A stretch of DNA of 32,607 nt, taken from NCBI GenBank assembly GCA_041750975.1, contig JBGSYN010000041.1:1-32607 (forward strand), read 5' to 3'. Numbering within the stretch: position 1 is the first letter of the stretch; each line of letters begins with the position of its first letter. The notes under the pieces were generated by a model. That model saw only the letters and a program-made list of their open reading frames with translations. It was not told where the DNA came from and made no database searches. Made by a program: the position numbers and the translations under genes. The stretch comes from JBGSYN01 sp041750975. GTDB taxonomy: Bacteria > Pseudomonadota > Alphaproteobacteria > Geminicoccales > Geminicoccaceae. Below are positions 25,901-32,607 of this stretch, piece by piece.

Positions 25901-26317
25901 CGGGTAGCCGAAAATCGCGAGTACCCCGTCGCCGACATAGTTGGCGATCTTGCCGCCATGGGTCTCGACACTGACGCCGACACAGGCACGGTAGCGGTCG
26001 ATGATCTCGCGATAGTCTTCCGGATCGAGACGCTCGGACATTCGTGTGGAGCCGACGAGATCGCTGAAAAGAACCGTGAGCTGGCGGCGCTCGCCAACAG
26101 GTTCGACCACGGCCGGCCGATCGCGCACCGGCTCCATCGACGGTGCTGCCAAGGTGATCGCAGCGCCGCACGCGACACAGAATTTAGCACCGGCGATAGC
26201 GCCTTCGCCACACGCACCGCAGCGCAGACCGAGCTGCGTGCCGCATTCCAGGCAGAACTTCGCACGCGCCGGGTTTGCCGTGCCGCACTTCGGGCAGTTC
26301 GTGCGTAAGTCCACCAA
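22976..26317 (-). CDS. Zinc-ribbon / class III nucleotidyl cyclase / ATPase / TPR signalling protein
   Basis: A 1113-residue multidomain regulator. Residues 8-25 and 33-50 form two CxxC...CxxC zinc ribbons. The cyclase domain (about 78-257) has both metal Asps, Asp86 (FSDLVGST) and Asp130 (YVGDGVLAIFG), and the Asn207/Arg211 pair (NVAARI) of the transition state, so it looks catalytically competent. An ATPase of STAND/AAA type follows: Walker A GNAGIGKS (307-314), Walker B LLMVLDDVQWID. The last 400 residues are helical TPR-like repeats. Such proteins are common in alphaproteobacteria and act as cAMP-producing signal integrators, but few have known inputs. The GTG/ATG start sits on the first zinc ribbon. 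It is directly upstream of, and co-directional with, the GMC operon. Confidence 0.92.
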   Translation of the reverse strand: MVDLRTNCPKCGTANPARAKFCLECGTQLGLRCGACGEGAIAGAKFCVACGAAITLAAPSMEPVRDRPAVVEPVGERRQLTVLFSDLVGSTRMSERLDPEDYREIIDRYRACVGVSVETHGGKIANYVGDGVLAIFGYPVVQEGSAAAAAAAALEIVEATPAIAAAFPELDCATAVRVGLHTGPVVVGEDASFSHVEKISLFGDTPNVAARIQSHAATGEVVVSAVTRRLIGPRFIFDPLGRPELAGVRESIELFRVRKAKTELDLAGHALPPTPTPMIGRKAEMALVKTRWEAACEGDGQVLVVSGNAGIGKSRVVFSLSRDVADGHISQLTLFGSPLHRNSAFHCVVAALGSALGFAIEGSDETRHRQLDALLDRLQLDPAVTGPPLAGLLGFADGSNAVSSASAPTPAPERQKNAIINALLRVCAAIAREQPLLMVLDDVQWIDPSTLEFVSRWIDDLPRQHCLLLITARSEFVSPWRNLAHVTSLELNRFGRRDTLALIETIAGNRLLPALLDQIVARADGVPLFIEELTKMIVEAGMSAQDDGFKGDLSLAIPGSLQDSLMARLDRLAATKEVAQIAAAIGRTFDLDILSRVQDRPNDEVADALEKLIDADLLVRGAGPTTYRFRHALVQDAAYQSMLRVTRVRWHGRIASVIEQHMPDLVEREPELLGHHLLLAGDHATAEGYWLAAARIAMARSANVEAIEHLERVFECLAKSPASEERDRREMDLQILIAVPLAFVKGYAHKSVRDAYLRAHELCRRYGQIERLFKVVYGELRSSMLGGDYAVAHQHAEQLVSLSAELGEPLLAAATERSQGSVLTYLGRPDEAIEHLERGIAARLSRDDRVRGLDFDVVDLDVALNGYLACCEWLRGRSDAAKSAIARALDCASETDHPFSVSFAVAFSSWIHQFTGDDAAVRASSSRLIALSEENTFQFWLGWGRVMHGWARRGDLGDKALAMIELGLDEWRGTGSRLGLSYFLYLHADAALALGRTDRAETIIDEASEFQKTSGEAFWAPELIRLSGEIAFVRGDVAQGLVRLGEAITCARDLGLRGPELRAAIALGRRAPRDREQLIAAALSKALGAVAADDPAAAEGRDVLHALSERKTG

Positions 26318-26355
26318 ACCCTAGTTGTCCCTGTTGTCTCGCTCGCGCCAAACGC

Positions 26356-26373
26356 AATTTCGACGTCGAATTT
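26356..26373. promoter_or_regulatory. Near-perfect palindrome upstream of the cyclase gene
   Basis: A perfect 12-bp core TTCGACGTCGAA (26359-26370) extends to 18 bp (26356-26373) with one mismatched pair, about 40 bp from the cyclase start. Its size and location suit a dimeric regulator's operator. No regulator is identified. Confidence 0.4.
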
Positions 26374-26576
26374 CCATGCGCTCTGCAACGCTCGGTAACT
26401 CTAGGCGAACCCCACTGACCGCGTCGAGTGACAATAGCCACAGGAGTGAAAGTTTATTGAGGCTCACACAACTCAGGCGTGCCCCAGATAATCTAGGAAT
26501 AGCGACCTCAGTTGATATCGGACCTGAGGCTGTGGCCAGATCCGCTGGGAGCGAGACTTTACAACGAGGAGTGACT

Positions 26577-26605
26577 TTGGTATCGATCACAATCTAATCT
26601 ACAGT
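26577..26605 (+). promoter_or_regulatory. Possible sigma-70 promoter for the family-5 binding protein
   Basis: TTGGTA (26577-26582) and TACAGT (26600-26605) are separated by 17 bp and lie about 125 bp upstream of the gene. Four of six positions match consensus in each box. This is a pattern match only. Confidence 0.3.
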
Positions 26606-26728
26606 GCGATGCCAAAAGGTTGGTGGGTTGCAACGCTTTGGAGCGGCCTGGGCCTCGTCGCGTCACGAGCCATCTTGCGAATGCCTGATGACGGTAGTGC
26701 CCATAAAGGGGCGACTTGGGAGGACATC

Positions 26729-28669
26729 ATGTTGAAGACCTCGAAATTTTCGTGGCGCGCAGGCCTTGGATCGGCGCTCGTTGCGTTGGCGTTGCCGGCG
26801 ATGGCACAGCAATACAAGCAGGCACCGATGCTTGACGCCGCAGTCGCCGACGGGAAACTACCCCCGGTAGCGGAGCGCCTTCCCGCCCAGCCGGAGGTCT
26901 TCAAGCCGTTCGAGAGCATCGGCAAGTACGGCGATGTCATGCGATTCGGCATCTCCGGCTTTGCCGACATGGAGCAGATCCAGAATTGGGCCGGCAATAT
27001 GGGTCTGGTTCAGCAGGACTACGACACCAACTACACGACGATCATTCCAAACGTCGCCGAATCGTTTAAAATCACCGATGACGGCAAGACTTTCACGTTC
27101 CATCTGCGGCCAGGCATGAAGTGGTCAGACGGAACGCCATTCACCGCCGATGATATCGAATTCAGCGTCAATGATATCCTTCTTCACGAGGAGATGGCGC
27201 CGGTTCCAGTCATATGGACGGCGGGCAACAAGATCTTCAAATTCCGCAAGATCGATGACCTTACGGTGGAGTTCTCCTTCGAGGCACCCTATGGCGACTT
27301 CCTGTTCGAGCTCTCCGATCGTCGTTATATAACGCCGACTTATTATCAGAAGGCCTACTGCTCTCAGGCACATCCCGACTACAATGAAAACCTGGAAGCC
27401 GATCTGGCGGCGAACAATCTCTCCGATTGGCGCGACTACCTGCTTCAACTGTGTGGCGACCCGCATCTGACGCCGGCGCGTTGGAGCAATCCCGACCGGC
27501 CATCGCTGGAGGCTTGGGTGATCAAAGAACCCTATGCAGGCGGTGCCACCCAGGTCGAGTTGGAGCGCAATCCTTATTTCTGGCAGGTCGATCCGGAAGG
27601 AAATCAATATCCCTATGTCGACACACTGATCGGGACAATCTATTCGGATCCGGAAGGCCTCTTGCTGGGTGCGATTGGCGGCAACATCGATTTCGGCTTC
27701 CGCAAGTTCGAGGCGACGGCCAACCGCCCGGTGTTAGCCGAGAACGCGGAACGTATCGGGGCCGAACTCTATGAGGTCACGGCGATTGGCGGAACCAGCC
27801 TCTTCTTCACCTTCAACCTGACCCACCAGGATCCTGAGCTTCGCGAACTGTTCAATGAAAAAGACTTTCGCGTGGCAATGTCGATCGGTTTCGACCGGCA
27901 GGAAGTAATCGAAACGGCACTGCTCGGCGTCGGAGAGCCATGGCACAACGCGCCGTTCGAAGACAGCGCTATGTATCATGAGAGGTACGCGACACAGTAC
28001 CTCGAGTTCGACCCGGAGAAGGCCAATGCGCTGCTCGACGGATTGGGCCTGACCGAACGCAATGCGGAGGGCATCAGGCTATTGCCGAGTGGAAGGCCGA
28101 TTTCATTCAATATTGAAGCAACAGTCGCACGACCCGAACTTAACGACCAATTGGAAATCATGGCGATCCAATGGCGCGAGAACATTGGCGTTGACGCGCA
28201 GCTCAATGCTTCGGAACGCGCGCTGATGATGGCACGGGTCAATAACAACGATCACGATGCCACCGCCTGGGAGGACCATTCGAGCTGGCTCCCCGGCCGT
28301 CTACCGACAGGAATGGTGCCCCTCGAGTTCGACTCCCGGTGGGCCATCGCATGGGCCGATTGGTACAAGTCGGGCGGTACCAGCGGCGAGGAACCTCCGG
28401 AGCACATCAAGGAACGCTTTCGCCTCTATGAGGATTCGAAGAGCGCGCTGACGTTTGAGGCACGGCGTGACATTTATCACCAGATTGCGGATATTGCGGC
28501 TGATCATTTCGAAACTTTCGGTGTCTCGAAAAATATTTCGAACTACGGACTAAAGAAGATAGCGCTGCGCAATGTGCGCCCGAGCAACCCGTCGACTTCG
28601 CAATATCCGCCGGCGCTGCAGCGCCCCTGGACCTTTTATTGGGATACTCCTGACGGCAATCGCCAGTAG
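26729..28669 (+). CDS. Family 5 extracellular solute-binding protein (oligopeptide/nickel/sugar type)
   Basis: Periplasmic binding protein of 646 residues. The Sec signal is clear: basic KTSKFSWR, hydrophobic ALVALALP and cleavage after AMA before QQ (about residue 27). The family signature for SBP_bac_5 is FKITDDGKTFTFHLRPGMKWSDGTPFTADDI at about 110-140, and WQVDPEGNQYPYVDT is also typical. At 646 residues it is longer than DppA/OppA-type proteins (about 530), like the large binding proteins of some sugar or opine-like importers. GGGAGG lies seven bases before the ATG. No family-5-type permease or ATPase (Dpp/Opp) lies beside it, so it is an orphan within this window. Its 3' end converges on the Pot-type operon with a 35-bp gap. 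Confidence 0.9.
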   Translation: MLKTSKFSWRAGLGSALVALALPAMAQQYKQAPMLDAAVADGKLPPVAERLPAQPEVFKPFESIGKYGDVMRFGISGFADMEQIQNWAGNMGLVQQDYDTNYTTIIPNVAESFKITDDGKTFTFHLRPGMKWSDGTPFTADDIEFSVNDILLHEEMAPVPVIWTAGNKIFKFRKIDDLTVEFSFEAPYGDFLFELSDRRYITPTYYQKAYCSQAHPDYNENLEADLAANNLSDWRDYLLQLCGDPHLTPARWSNPDRPSLEAWVIKEPYAGGATQVELERNPYFWQVDPEGNQYPYVDTLIGTIYSDPEGLLLGAIGGNIDFGFRKFEATANRPVLAENAERIGAELYEVTAIGGTSLFFTFNLTHQDPELRELFNEKDFRVAMSIGFDRQEVIETALLGVGEPWHNAPFEDSAMYHERYATQYLEFDPEKANALLDGLGLTERNAEGIRLLPSGRPISFNIEATVARPELNDQLEIMAIQWRENIGVDAQLNASERALMMARVNNNDHDATAWEDHSSWLPGRLPTGMVPLEFDSRWAIAWADWYKSGGTSGEEPPEHIKERFRLYEDSKSALTFEARRDIYHQIADIAADHFETFGVSKNISNYGLKKIALRNVRPSNPSTSQYPPALQRPWTFYWDTPDGNRQ

Positions 28670-28704
28670 GCCATCAGGAACATCTCGACAGGGGTGTATC
28701 AGGA

Positions 28705-29820
28705 CTAGTCCCGTAGCACGGCCATCTGCGTGTTGTGCCAGCCGATCCAGAGCTCTGGTCCGGCAATCGCTGCCGCAGTTATCGGGTCCAGAGCCACGCG
28801 CAGGACTGCATCGCCCGCTGGATTATCGTGTATCGCGATATCCAGGACCACGCGCGCACCTTTGAAGATGCGATGGCGGATTTGTCCTCTCAATTTGTTG
28901 TCCAGATGCGCCGGCAGCGCTTCGGCCTGTTCGGCACAAGCGATGCTTTCAGGACGGATTGCGACGCCAGCGGTCGCCTTGTCCTCGGGCATACGATCGG
29001 GTGCGGCTGCATGGAGGGTGAATCCATGCCAATCCAGCGCCAGCCGATCGCCTCCGACGCCGAGGACGGTGCAATCCAGGAGGTTGGTGTCGCCAATGAA
29101 GTCTGCGACGAAGCGGCTTTGCGGATGATGGTAGAGAGCTTGGGGGCTGCCGTCCTGTTCGATCCGGCCGGCATTCATGACGATGATCCGATCCGACATC
29201 GTCAACGCTTCTTCCTGGTCGTGGGTCACGAAAACGAAGGTCTTGCCGGTGCGTTGCTGAATGCCCTTGAGCTCGACCTGGACCTGGCCCCGAAGCTTGG
29301 CGTCGAGCGCGCCCAATGGCTCATCAAGCAATAAGAGCTTGGGATCCGGCGCCAGGGCTCGGGCCAGTGCCACGCGTTGCCGCTGGCCGCCCGAGAGCTG
29401 ATCCGGCATGCGGTCACGCAATTCGGACAATCCCAAGAACTCCGTCAGGGTATCGATTCGGGCCTTCATCTGGTCCCTGGTCTGGCCCTTGAGCTCGAGA
29501 CCGAAGGCGATGTTGCGCTCGACATTCATATGCGGAAAGAGCGCGTAATCCTGAAAGACCATATTCACATCGCGCCGGTTCGGCGGCATCCGGGTGACAT
29601 CCTCGCCATCGAGAATGATCTTGCCTCGGGTCGGCATTTCGAAGCCGCCGAGCATGCGCAGTGTCGTGGTCTTGCCGCAACCCGAGGGGCCGAGGAAGGT
29701 AACGAAGTCACCCTCGGCAAACGCCAGATCGAGGTCGTCGACCGCAACGACCTCGTCATATTCCTTGCTGACACGGTCCAGCCTGACAATGGTCCTGGCG
29801 TCGCTCGCGGCGGCGTTCAT
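28705..29820 (-). CDS. ABC transporter ATP-binding protein, PotA-type
   Basis: ATPase of 371 residues energising the adjacent polyamine-type importer. Walker A is GPSGCGKTT (about residues 43-51), the Q-loop MVFQDYALFPHM, the signature LSGGQRQRVALARAL, and Walker B LLLLDEPLGALD, with the switch His in FVTHDQEEA. The C-terminal TOBE-like regulatory segment (about 250-371) is in the size range for PotA/FutC-type subunits. It follows the permease by 10 bp with AGGAA as RBS. It is the only complete ABC ATPase in the window. It might serve the ATPase-less sugar system too, but Pot- and Mal-type ATPases are usually specific. Confidence 0.95.
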   Translation of the reverse strand: MNAAASDARTIVRLDRVSKEYDEVVAVDDLDLAFAEGDFVTFLGPSGCGKTTTLRMLGGFEMPTRGKIILDGEDVTRMPPNRRDVNMVFQDYALFPHMNVERNIAFGLELKGQTRDQMKARIDTLTEFLGLSELRDRMPDQLSGGQRQRVALARALAPDPKLLLLDEPLGALDAKLRGQVQVELKGIQQRTGKTFVFVTHDQEEALTMSDRIIVMNAGRIEQDGSPQALYHHPQSRFVADFIGDTNLLDCTVLGVGGDRLALDWHGFTLHAAAPDRMPEDKATAGVAIRPESIACAEQAEALPAHLDNKLRGQIRHRIFKGARVVLDIAIHDNPAGDAVLRVALDPITAAAIAGPELWIGWHNTQMAVLRD

Positions 29821-29830
29821 GCGGATTTCC

Positions 29831-30616
29831 TCATGTGGCCGCGGGCATGCGGCGCATCGAACGTTCCGCCCAAAGTCCGAGGACGGCGGTCAGAACCAGA
29901 ACCACGGTGGAGATCGCATTGATTTCGGGCGACATGCCGGAGCGCAGCATCGCGAAGATGAGGACCGGCAGGGTCGGCTCGTAGCCGCCGAGGAAGAACG
30001 AGCGCACGAAATCGTCGAAACTCAACAGCATGCAAAAGACGCCCGCGCCGATCAGCGCCGGGCGCAGATAGGGCAGCGTGACCCGCAGGAAGGCGATGAG
30101 TTCATCGGCGCCAAGATCCCTGGCCGCTTCGATCTGGCTTTTGGGCTGGGCACTGAGGCGCGCCATGACGACCAGCGTGACGAACGGCACATTATGGATC
30201 GTGTGGCCGAAAATAATGGCACCCATGCCCGGCTCGACATTGAGCAGCTGGATGAAGATCCGAAGCGAGATGGCCGAGATGATGCCCGGAATCACCGCCG
30301 GCAGGCAGGTCACGGCGAAGACCAGGAGCTTGCCGCGAAAGCTTCTGGGACCGATGAAGCATGCGACCCAAGTCCCAATGAAAAGCGAAAAAAACGTGCT
30401 CGAAAGCGCAATGGCCATCGAGAACAGAAAGACAGTGATGACCTCGCCATCCTGAAAGACCTGAAGGTACCATTGCAGGGTCCAGGCTTCGATCGGAAAG
30501 CCGATAAACTTGGAATCCTTAAAGCCCATCGTGATCATCAAGAAGAGCGGCACGAACAGATAGAAGACGAACGCCCAATAAGCCACGGAGAGAAAGGCGC
30601 GGGTCTGAGCTGTCAC
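29831..30616 (-). CDS. ABC transporter permease, PotC-type
   Basis: Inner-membrane permease of 261 residues with about six helices. The EAA loop reads EAARDLGADELIAFLRVTLP, the hallmark of Pot/Fut-type permeases, and FDDFVRSFFLGG is also typical of PotC. The GTG at 30616 overlaps the preceding gene's TAG stop by one base (TAGTG), with AAGGGA about eight bases upstream, so translation is probably coupled. The open frame continues upstream but overlaps the partner permease gene. It pairs with the PotB-type permease to form the channel. Confidence 0.92.
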   Translation of the reverse strand: MTAQTRAFLSVAYWAFVFYLFVPLFLMITMGFKDSKFIGFPIEAWTLQWYLQVFQDGEVITVFLFSMAIALSSTFFSLFIGTWVACFIGPRSFRGKLLVFAVTCLPAVIPGIISAISLRIFIQLLNVEPGMGAIIFGHTIHNVPFVTLVVMARLSAQPKSQIEAARDLGADELIAFLRVTLPYLRPALIGAGVFCMLLSFDDFVRSFFLGGYEPTLPVLIFAMLRSGMSPEINAISTVVLVLTAVLGLWAERSMRRMPAAT

Positions 30617-31632
30617 TACAAAATTCCCTTCCCGCTCCGACCCATGAGTTTGAGGAAAAGACCGGCGATGACGAGTGTGGCGATCAGCATGATGCTGGCG
30701 AAGGCCGCACCTATCGGCCATTTGTCGCCGGCGACATGGAAAAACCCGGCAATGGTCTGGGAAAATAACGTGGTGCTTGGTCCGCCCAACAAGACCGGTG
30801 TGGCGTAGTATCCGGTCGAGATGAGGAAGACCAGCGTGCAGCCAGAGGCAATGCCGTCTTTGGACAAGGGCAACGTTACCTTGAAGAGCCGGGCCCATGG
30901 ACCGGCGCCGAGGTCGGCTGCGGCTTCCCGATAACTGTTGGGTATTTTTTCAAGTGCCGAATAGAGCGGCAGCAGCATGTAGAGCGAGGTCAGATAGATG
31001 ATCCCGACGCTCAACGAAAAGCTCGTATACATGAACGGAATCGGCCGTTCGATCAGACCGAGCCAGCTAAGGACGAGGTTGACGAAGCCGCGATTGCCGA
31101 GGAGGATCATGATCGCATAGGTGCGGACGATCTCGCCGACCCAGAATGGCACGAGCAGCAGCAAGAGGAACAGTAGCTGCCGGTTTCGCCGGACATGCTT
31201 CGCCAGGAAATAGGCGACGGGATAGGTCAGGAGCAAAGTCGCGATCGTCAGTACGGTGGCGAATGTCAGGGTGCGCAGAAACGGCACGACGAAGATATCG
31301 TCGCCGAAAAAGGCCATCCAGTTGGCGAGAGTCATGACCGGCTCGATGTCCCGCGTCGGCGGATAGGCATCGAGGAAGCTGATCCGCAGCATTTGCAGGA
31401 TCGGGCCCAGATGCGCGACAAACACCCACAGCAATGGGAAGAGGGCCAGCAACCAGAACCGCCGCCGCTCGCCGCCGAGCAGGGTTGCGGATACGTCGCG
31501 ATAGACGGAACTAGCGGCGACGGTGGACCAGAATCCTCTGCCCGGGGCGATGCGGCCCGTCCGATCGAGGGTTGCGTTCAACCCGCCATGCCGCGGGGAG
31601 ACCGTGTCCGGCCTCCCCGATCGAAGGCTCAA
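30616..31632 (-). CDS. ABC transporter permease, PotB-type
   Basis: Inner-membrane permease of 338 residues. A cytoplasmic N-terminal tail of about 55 residues is followed by the first helix (WLLALFPLLWVFVAHLGPIL) and five more. The EAA motif is EAAADLGAGPWARLFKVTLP, as expected for PotB. The start is a TTG whose last bases overlap the binding-protein stop (TTGA). An internal TTG at 31581 is an alternative and would shorten the tail. Such coupled non-ATG starts run through this operon. The transported compound is a cationic or polyamine-like molecule by family; it cannot be refined. Confidence 0.92.
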   Translation of the reverse strand: MSLRSGRPDTVSPRHGGLNATLDRTGRIAPGRGFWSTVAASSVYRDVSATLLGGERRRFWLLALFPLLWVFVAHLGPILQMLRISFLDAYPPTRDIEPVMTLANWMAFFGDDIFVVPFLRTLTFATVLTIATLLLTYPVAYFLAKHVRRNRQLLFLLLLLVPFWVGEIVRTYAIMILLGNRGFVNLVLSWLGLIERPIPFMYTSFSLSVGIIYLTSLYMLLPLYSALEKIPNSYREAAADLGAGPWARLFKVTLPLSKDGIASGCTLVFLISTGYYATPVLLGGPSTTLFSQTIAGFFHVAGDKWPIGAAFASIMLIATLVIAGLFLKLMGRSGKGIL

Positions 31633-32607
31633 GCAGCCTTCACTTCCTCGACCGCGGGGTCGACCAGATCGTATTTCATGTCGTTGGCCTCGGCACGGAA
31701 GAACTGCAGACCCTTGAGTTCCTCGTCGCTGAACGACGAGGCGCGCTGTTCGAGTTCACTGAGATACTGATCCGCGCCTGTGAAGGTCGAGATGAAGCCG
31801 GATGCCCGGGTCATATTGGCGCCGATCTCGGGCTCGGCCAGAATGGCGTCCAGCAGGATATAGGCATTGTCGGGATTGGGCCCGTTCTGGGCGACATTGA
31901 AATTGTAGACGAAACCGTAGGAGCCTTCCTTCGGAATCGTCATATCGACCGGAAAGCCGTCCATGATCAATTTCGAGATCGAGCCGGACCAGGCATGGGC
32001 GAGGACGATGTCCTGATTGATGAACATCTGCTGTACCTCGGCACTGGCATCATAGAATTTCCGGACCTTGTCCTTGTGGGCGATCATGAAATCGCGGGCT
32101 TCGGCAACGACCTCGGCGGCGCGCTCGGGGTCGCCGATATATTCGATCATGTTGGCGTCATGGCCCTGATAGAGCATGACGACGGACATCATGTCCTGAA
32201 TGATATAGGCGGTCTGGCCGGCATATTTTTCACTGAACATGACGTCCCAGCTGGTGACTTCGTCCGCACCGACGATCTCGGTGTTGTATGCCAGAACTTC
32301 TGCACCGCTGAGGATAGGGACACCCCATTTCTGACCGTTGATCAGGGTCCAGTCGGCATCCGAATAGACCGGATTGACCGTCGACCAGTTTTGCAGGCGA
32401 GCGACATCGAGGGGTGCGACGAGGTCGGATTCGATGAACTGGGCGAACCTGTGGCCTGCGATCGTCACGATATCCGCCGTCGGGCTCGAGGCCTCGGCAC
32501 TCATCAGATTGAATTGTTTGCCCTGATCGTCGACCAGCCGGATGCGGATCTCGATGCCGGTCTCGTTCTCGAACGCTTCCTTGAAATCGTCCGGAATGAA
32601 ATTGGCG
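31629..32607 (-). CDS. ABC transporter substrate-binding protein, PotD-type (5' partial)
   Basis: Periplasmic binding protein cut at its N-terminus by the right window edge, so signal peptide and start are not visible; about 325 residues remain. Visible family sequence includes FIPDDFKEAFENETGI at the edge, the domain VLAYNTEIVGADEVTSWDVMF and the segment HAWSGSISKLIMDGFPVDMTIPKEGSY, a common PotD/spermidine-putrescine or Fe-binding architecture. An ATG at 32504 is internal. It ends immediately before the PotB start with a 4-bp overlap. It is the first visible gene of the binding protein-permease-permease-ATPase operon. Ligand unproven. Confidence 0.9.
   Translation of the reverse strand, partial: ANFIPDDFKEAFENETGIEIRIRLVDDQGKQFNLMSAEASSPTADIVTIAGHRFAQFIESDLVAPLDVARLQNWSTVNPVYSDADWTLINGQKWGVPILSGAEVLAYNTEIVGADEVTSWDVMFSEKYAGQTAYIIQDMMSVVMLYQGHDANMIEYIGDPERAAEVVAEARDFMIAHKDKVRKFYDASAEVQQMFINQDIVLAHAWSGSISKLIMDGFPVDMTIPKEGSYGFVYNFNVAQNGPNPDNAYILLDAILAEPEIGANMTRASGFISTFTGADQYLSELEQRASSFSDEELKGLQFFRAEANDMKYDLVDPAVEEVKAA

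Larger units (their letters stand above)
26318..26728. other. Divergent intergenic region, about 410 bp
   Basis: No credible gene is present, though small open frames occur. It holds the promoters of the cyclase gene (leftward) and the binding-protein gene (rightward). It contains an 18-bp near-palindrome close to the cyclase start and a possible sigma-70 pair for the rightward gene (both listed separately), plus a weak 6-bp hairpin CCTCAG/CTGAGG around 26508-26531. It is less GC-rich than the genes. Confidence 0.6.

Noticed and set aside
26325..26597. A 90-codon frame in the divergent intergenic region
   Set aside because: No RBS or domain; Arg/Ser-rich, opposed to promoter function of this region.
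1..32607. CRISPR arrays, tRNA/rRNA genes, IS elements, prophage or attachment sites
   Set aside because: No regularly spaced repeats, no cloverleaf or rRNA core sequence, no transposase or integrase and no duplicated att-like sites were seen by eye.

Overview
The window looks like chromosomal DNA from a high-GC alphaproteobacterium, probably Hyphomicrobiales or Rhodospirillales. The reasons are high GC by eye, dense operons with overlapping genes, frequent GTG/TTG starts, CUT1 and polyamine-type ABC systems, a CopG/PHA-depolymerase gene pair, and an enolase-superfamily protein closely resembling the Bradyrhizobium D-tartrate dehydratase. I recall these family links rather than having searched them. 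I see no rRNA, tRNA, CRISPR array, IS element or phage structural module. About 27 protein genes fill almost the whole window.

Left part (1-6943): a partial MFS exporter is followed by three alpha/beta hydrolases, two in a minus-strand operon that ends at a UUCG-loop terminator and one divergent. Next comes a ribbon-helix-helix regulator with a repeat/palindrome operator over its RBS, co-directional with a PHB/PHA-depolymerase-type esterase. 

Catabolic island (6951-16619): a CUT1 sugar-type ABC importer (Tat-exported binding protein, two permeases, no ATPase) and a TIM-barrel isomerase run leftward. A LacI regulator, an SDR, a 2-hydroxyacid dehydrogenase, a D-tartrate-dehydratase-like enolase-superfamily enzyme and an L-GAP-reductase-type aldo/keto reductase run rightward. 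Two matching CG-centred palindromes lie in the divergent control region. Together this looks like LacI-controlled uptake and oxidation/dehydration of a sugar acid or related polyol.

Middle (16818-26317): an Asp/Asn beta-hydroxylase-type 2OG oxygenase gene is followed by a minus-strand set. Four genes are tightly overlapped: an acetoacetate-decarboxylase-like protein, a FAD-SLDH-type small subunit, a GMC dehydrogenase with a predicted 3Fe-4S motif, and a VioB-like ferritin-fold protein. A muramidase-like protein lies downstream. A 1113-residue zinc-ribbon/class III cyclase/ATPase/TPR signalling protein lies immediately upstream. This block is the best candidate for an undescribed system.

Right part (26318-32607): an intergenic region of about 410 bp, an orphan family-5 solute-binding protein, and a convergent Pot-type ABC operon (binding protein cut by the window end, two permeases, ATPase).
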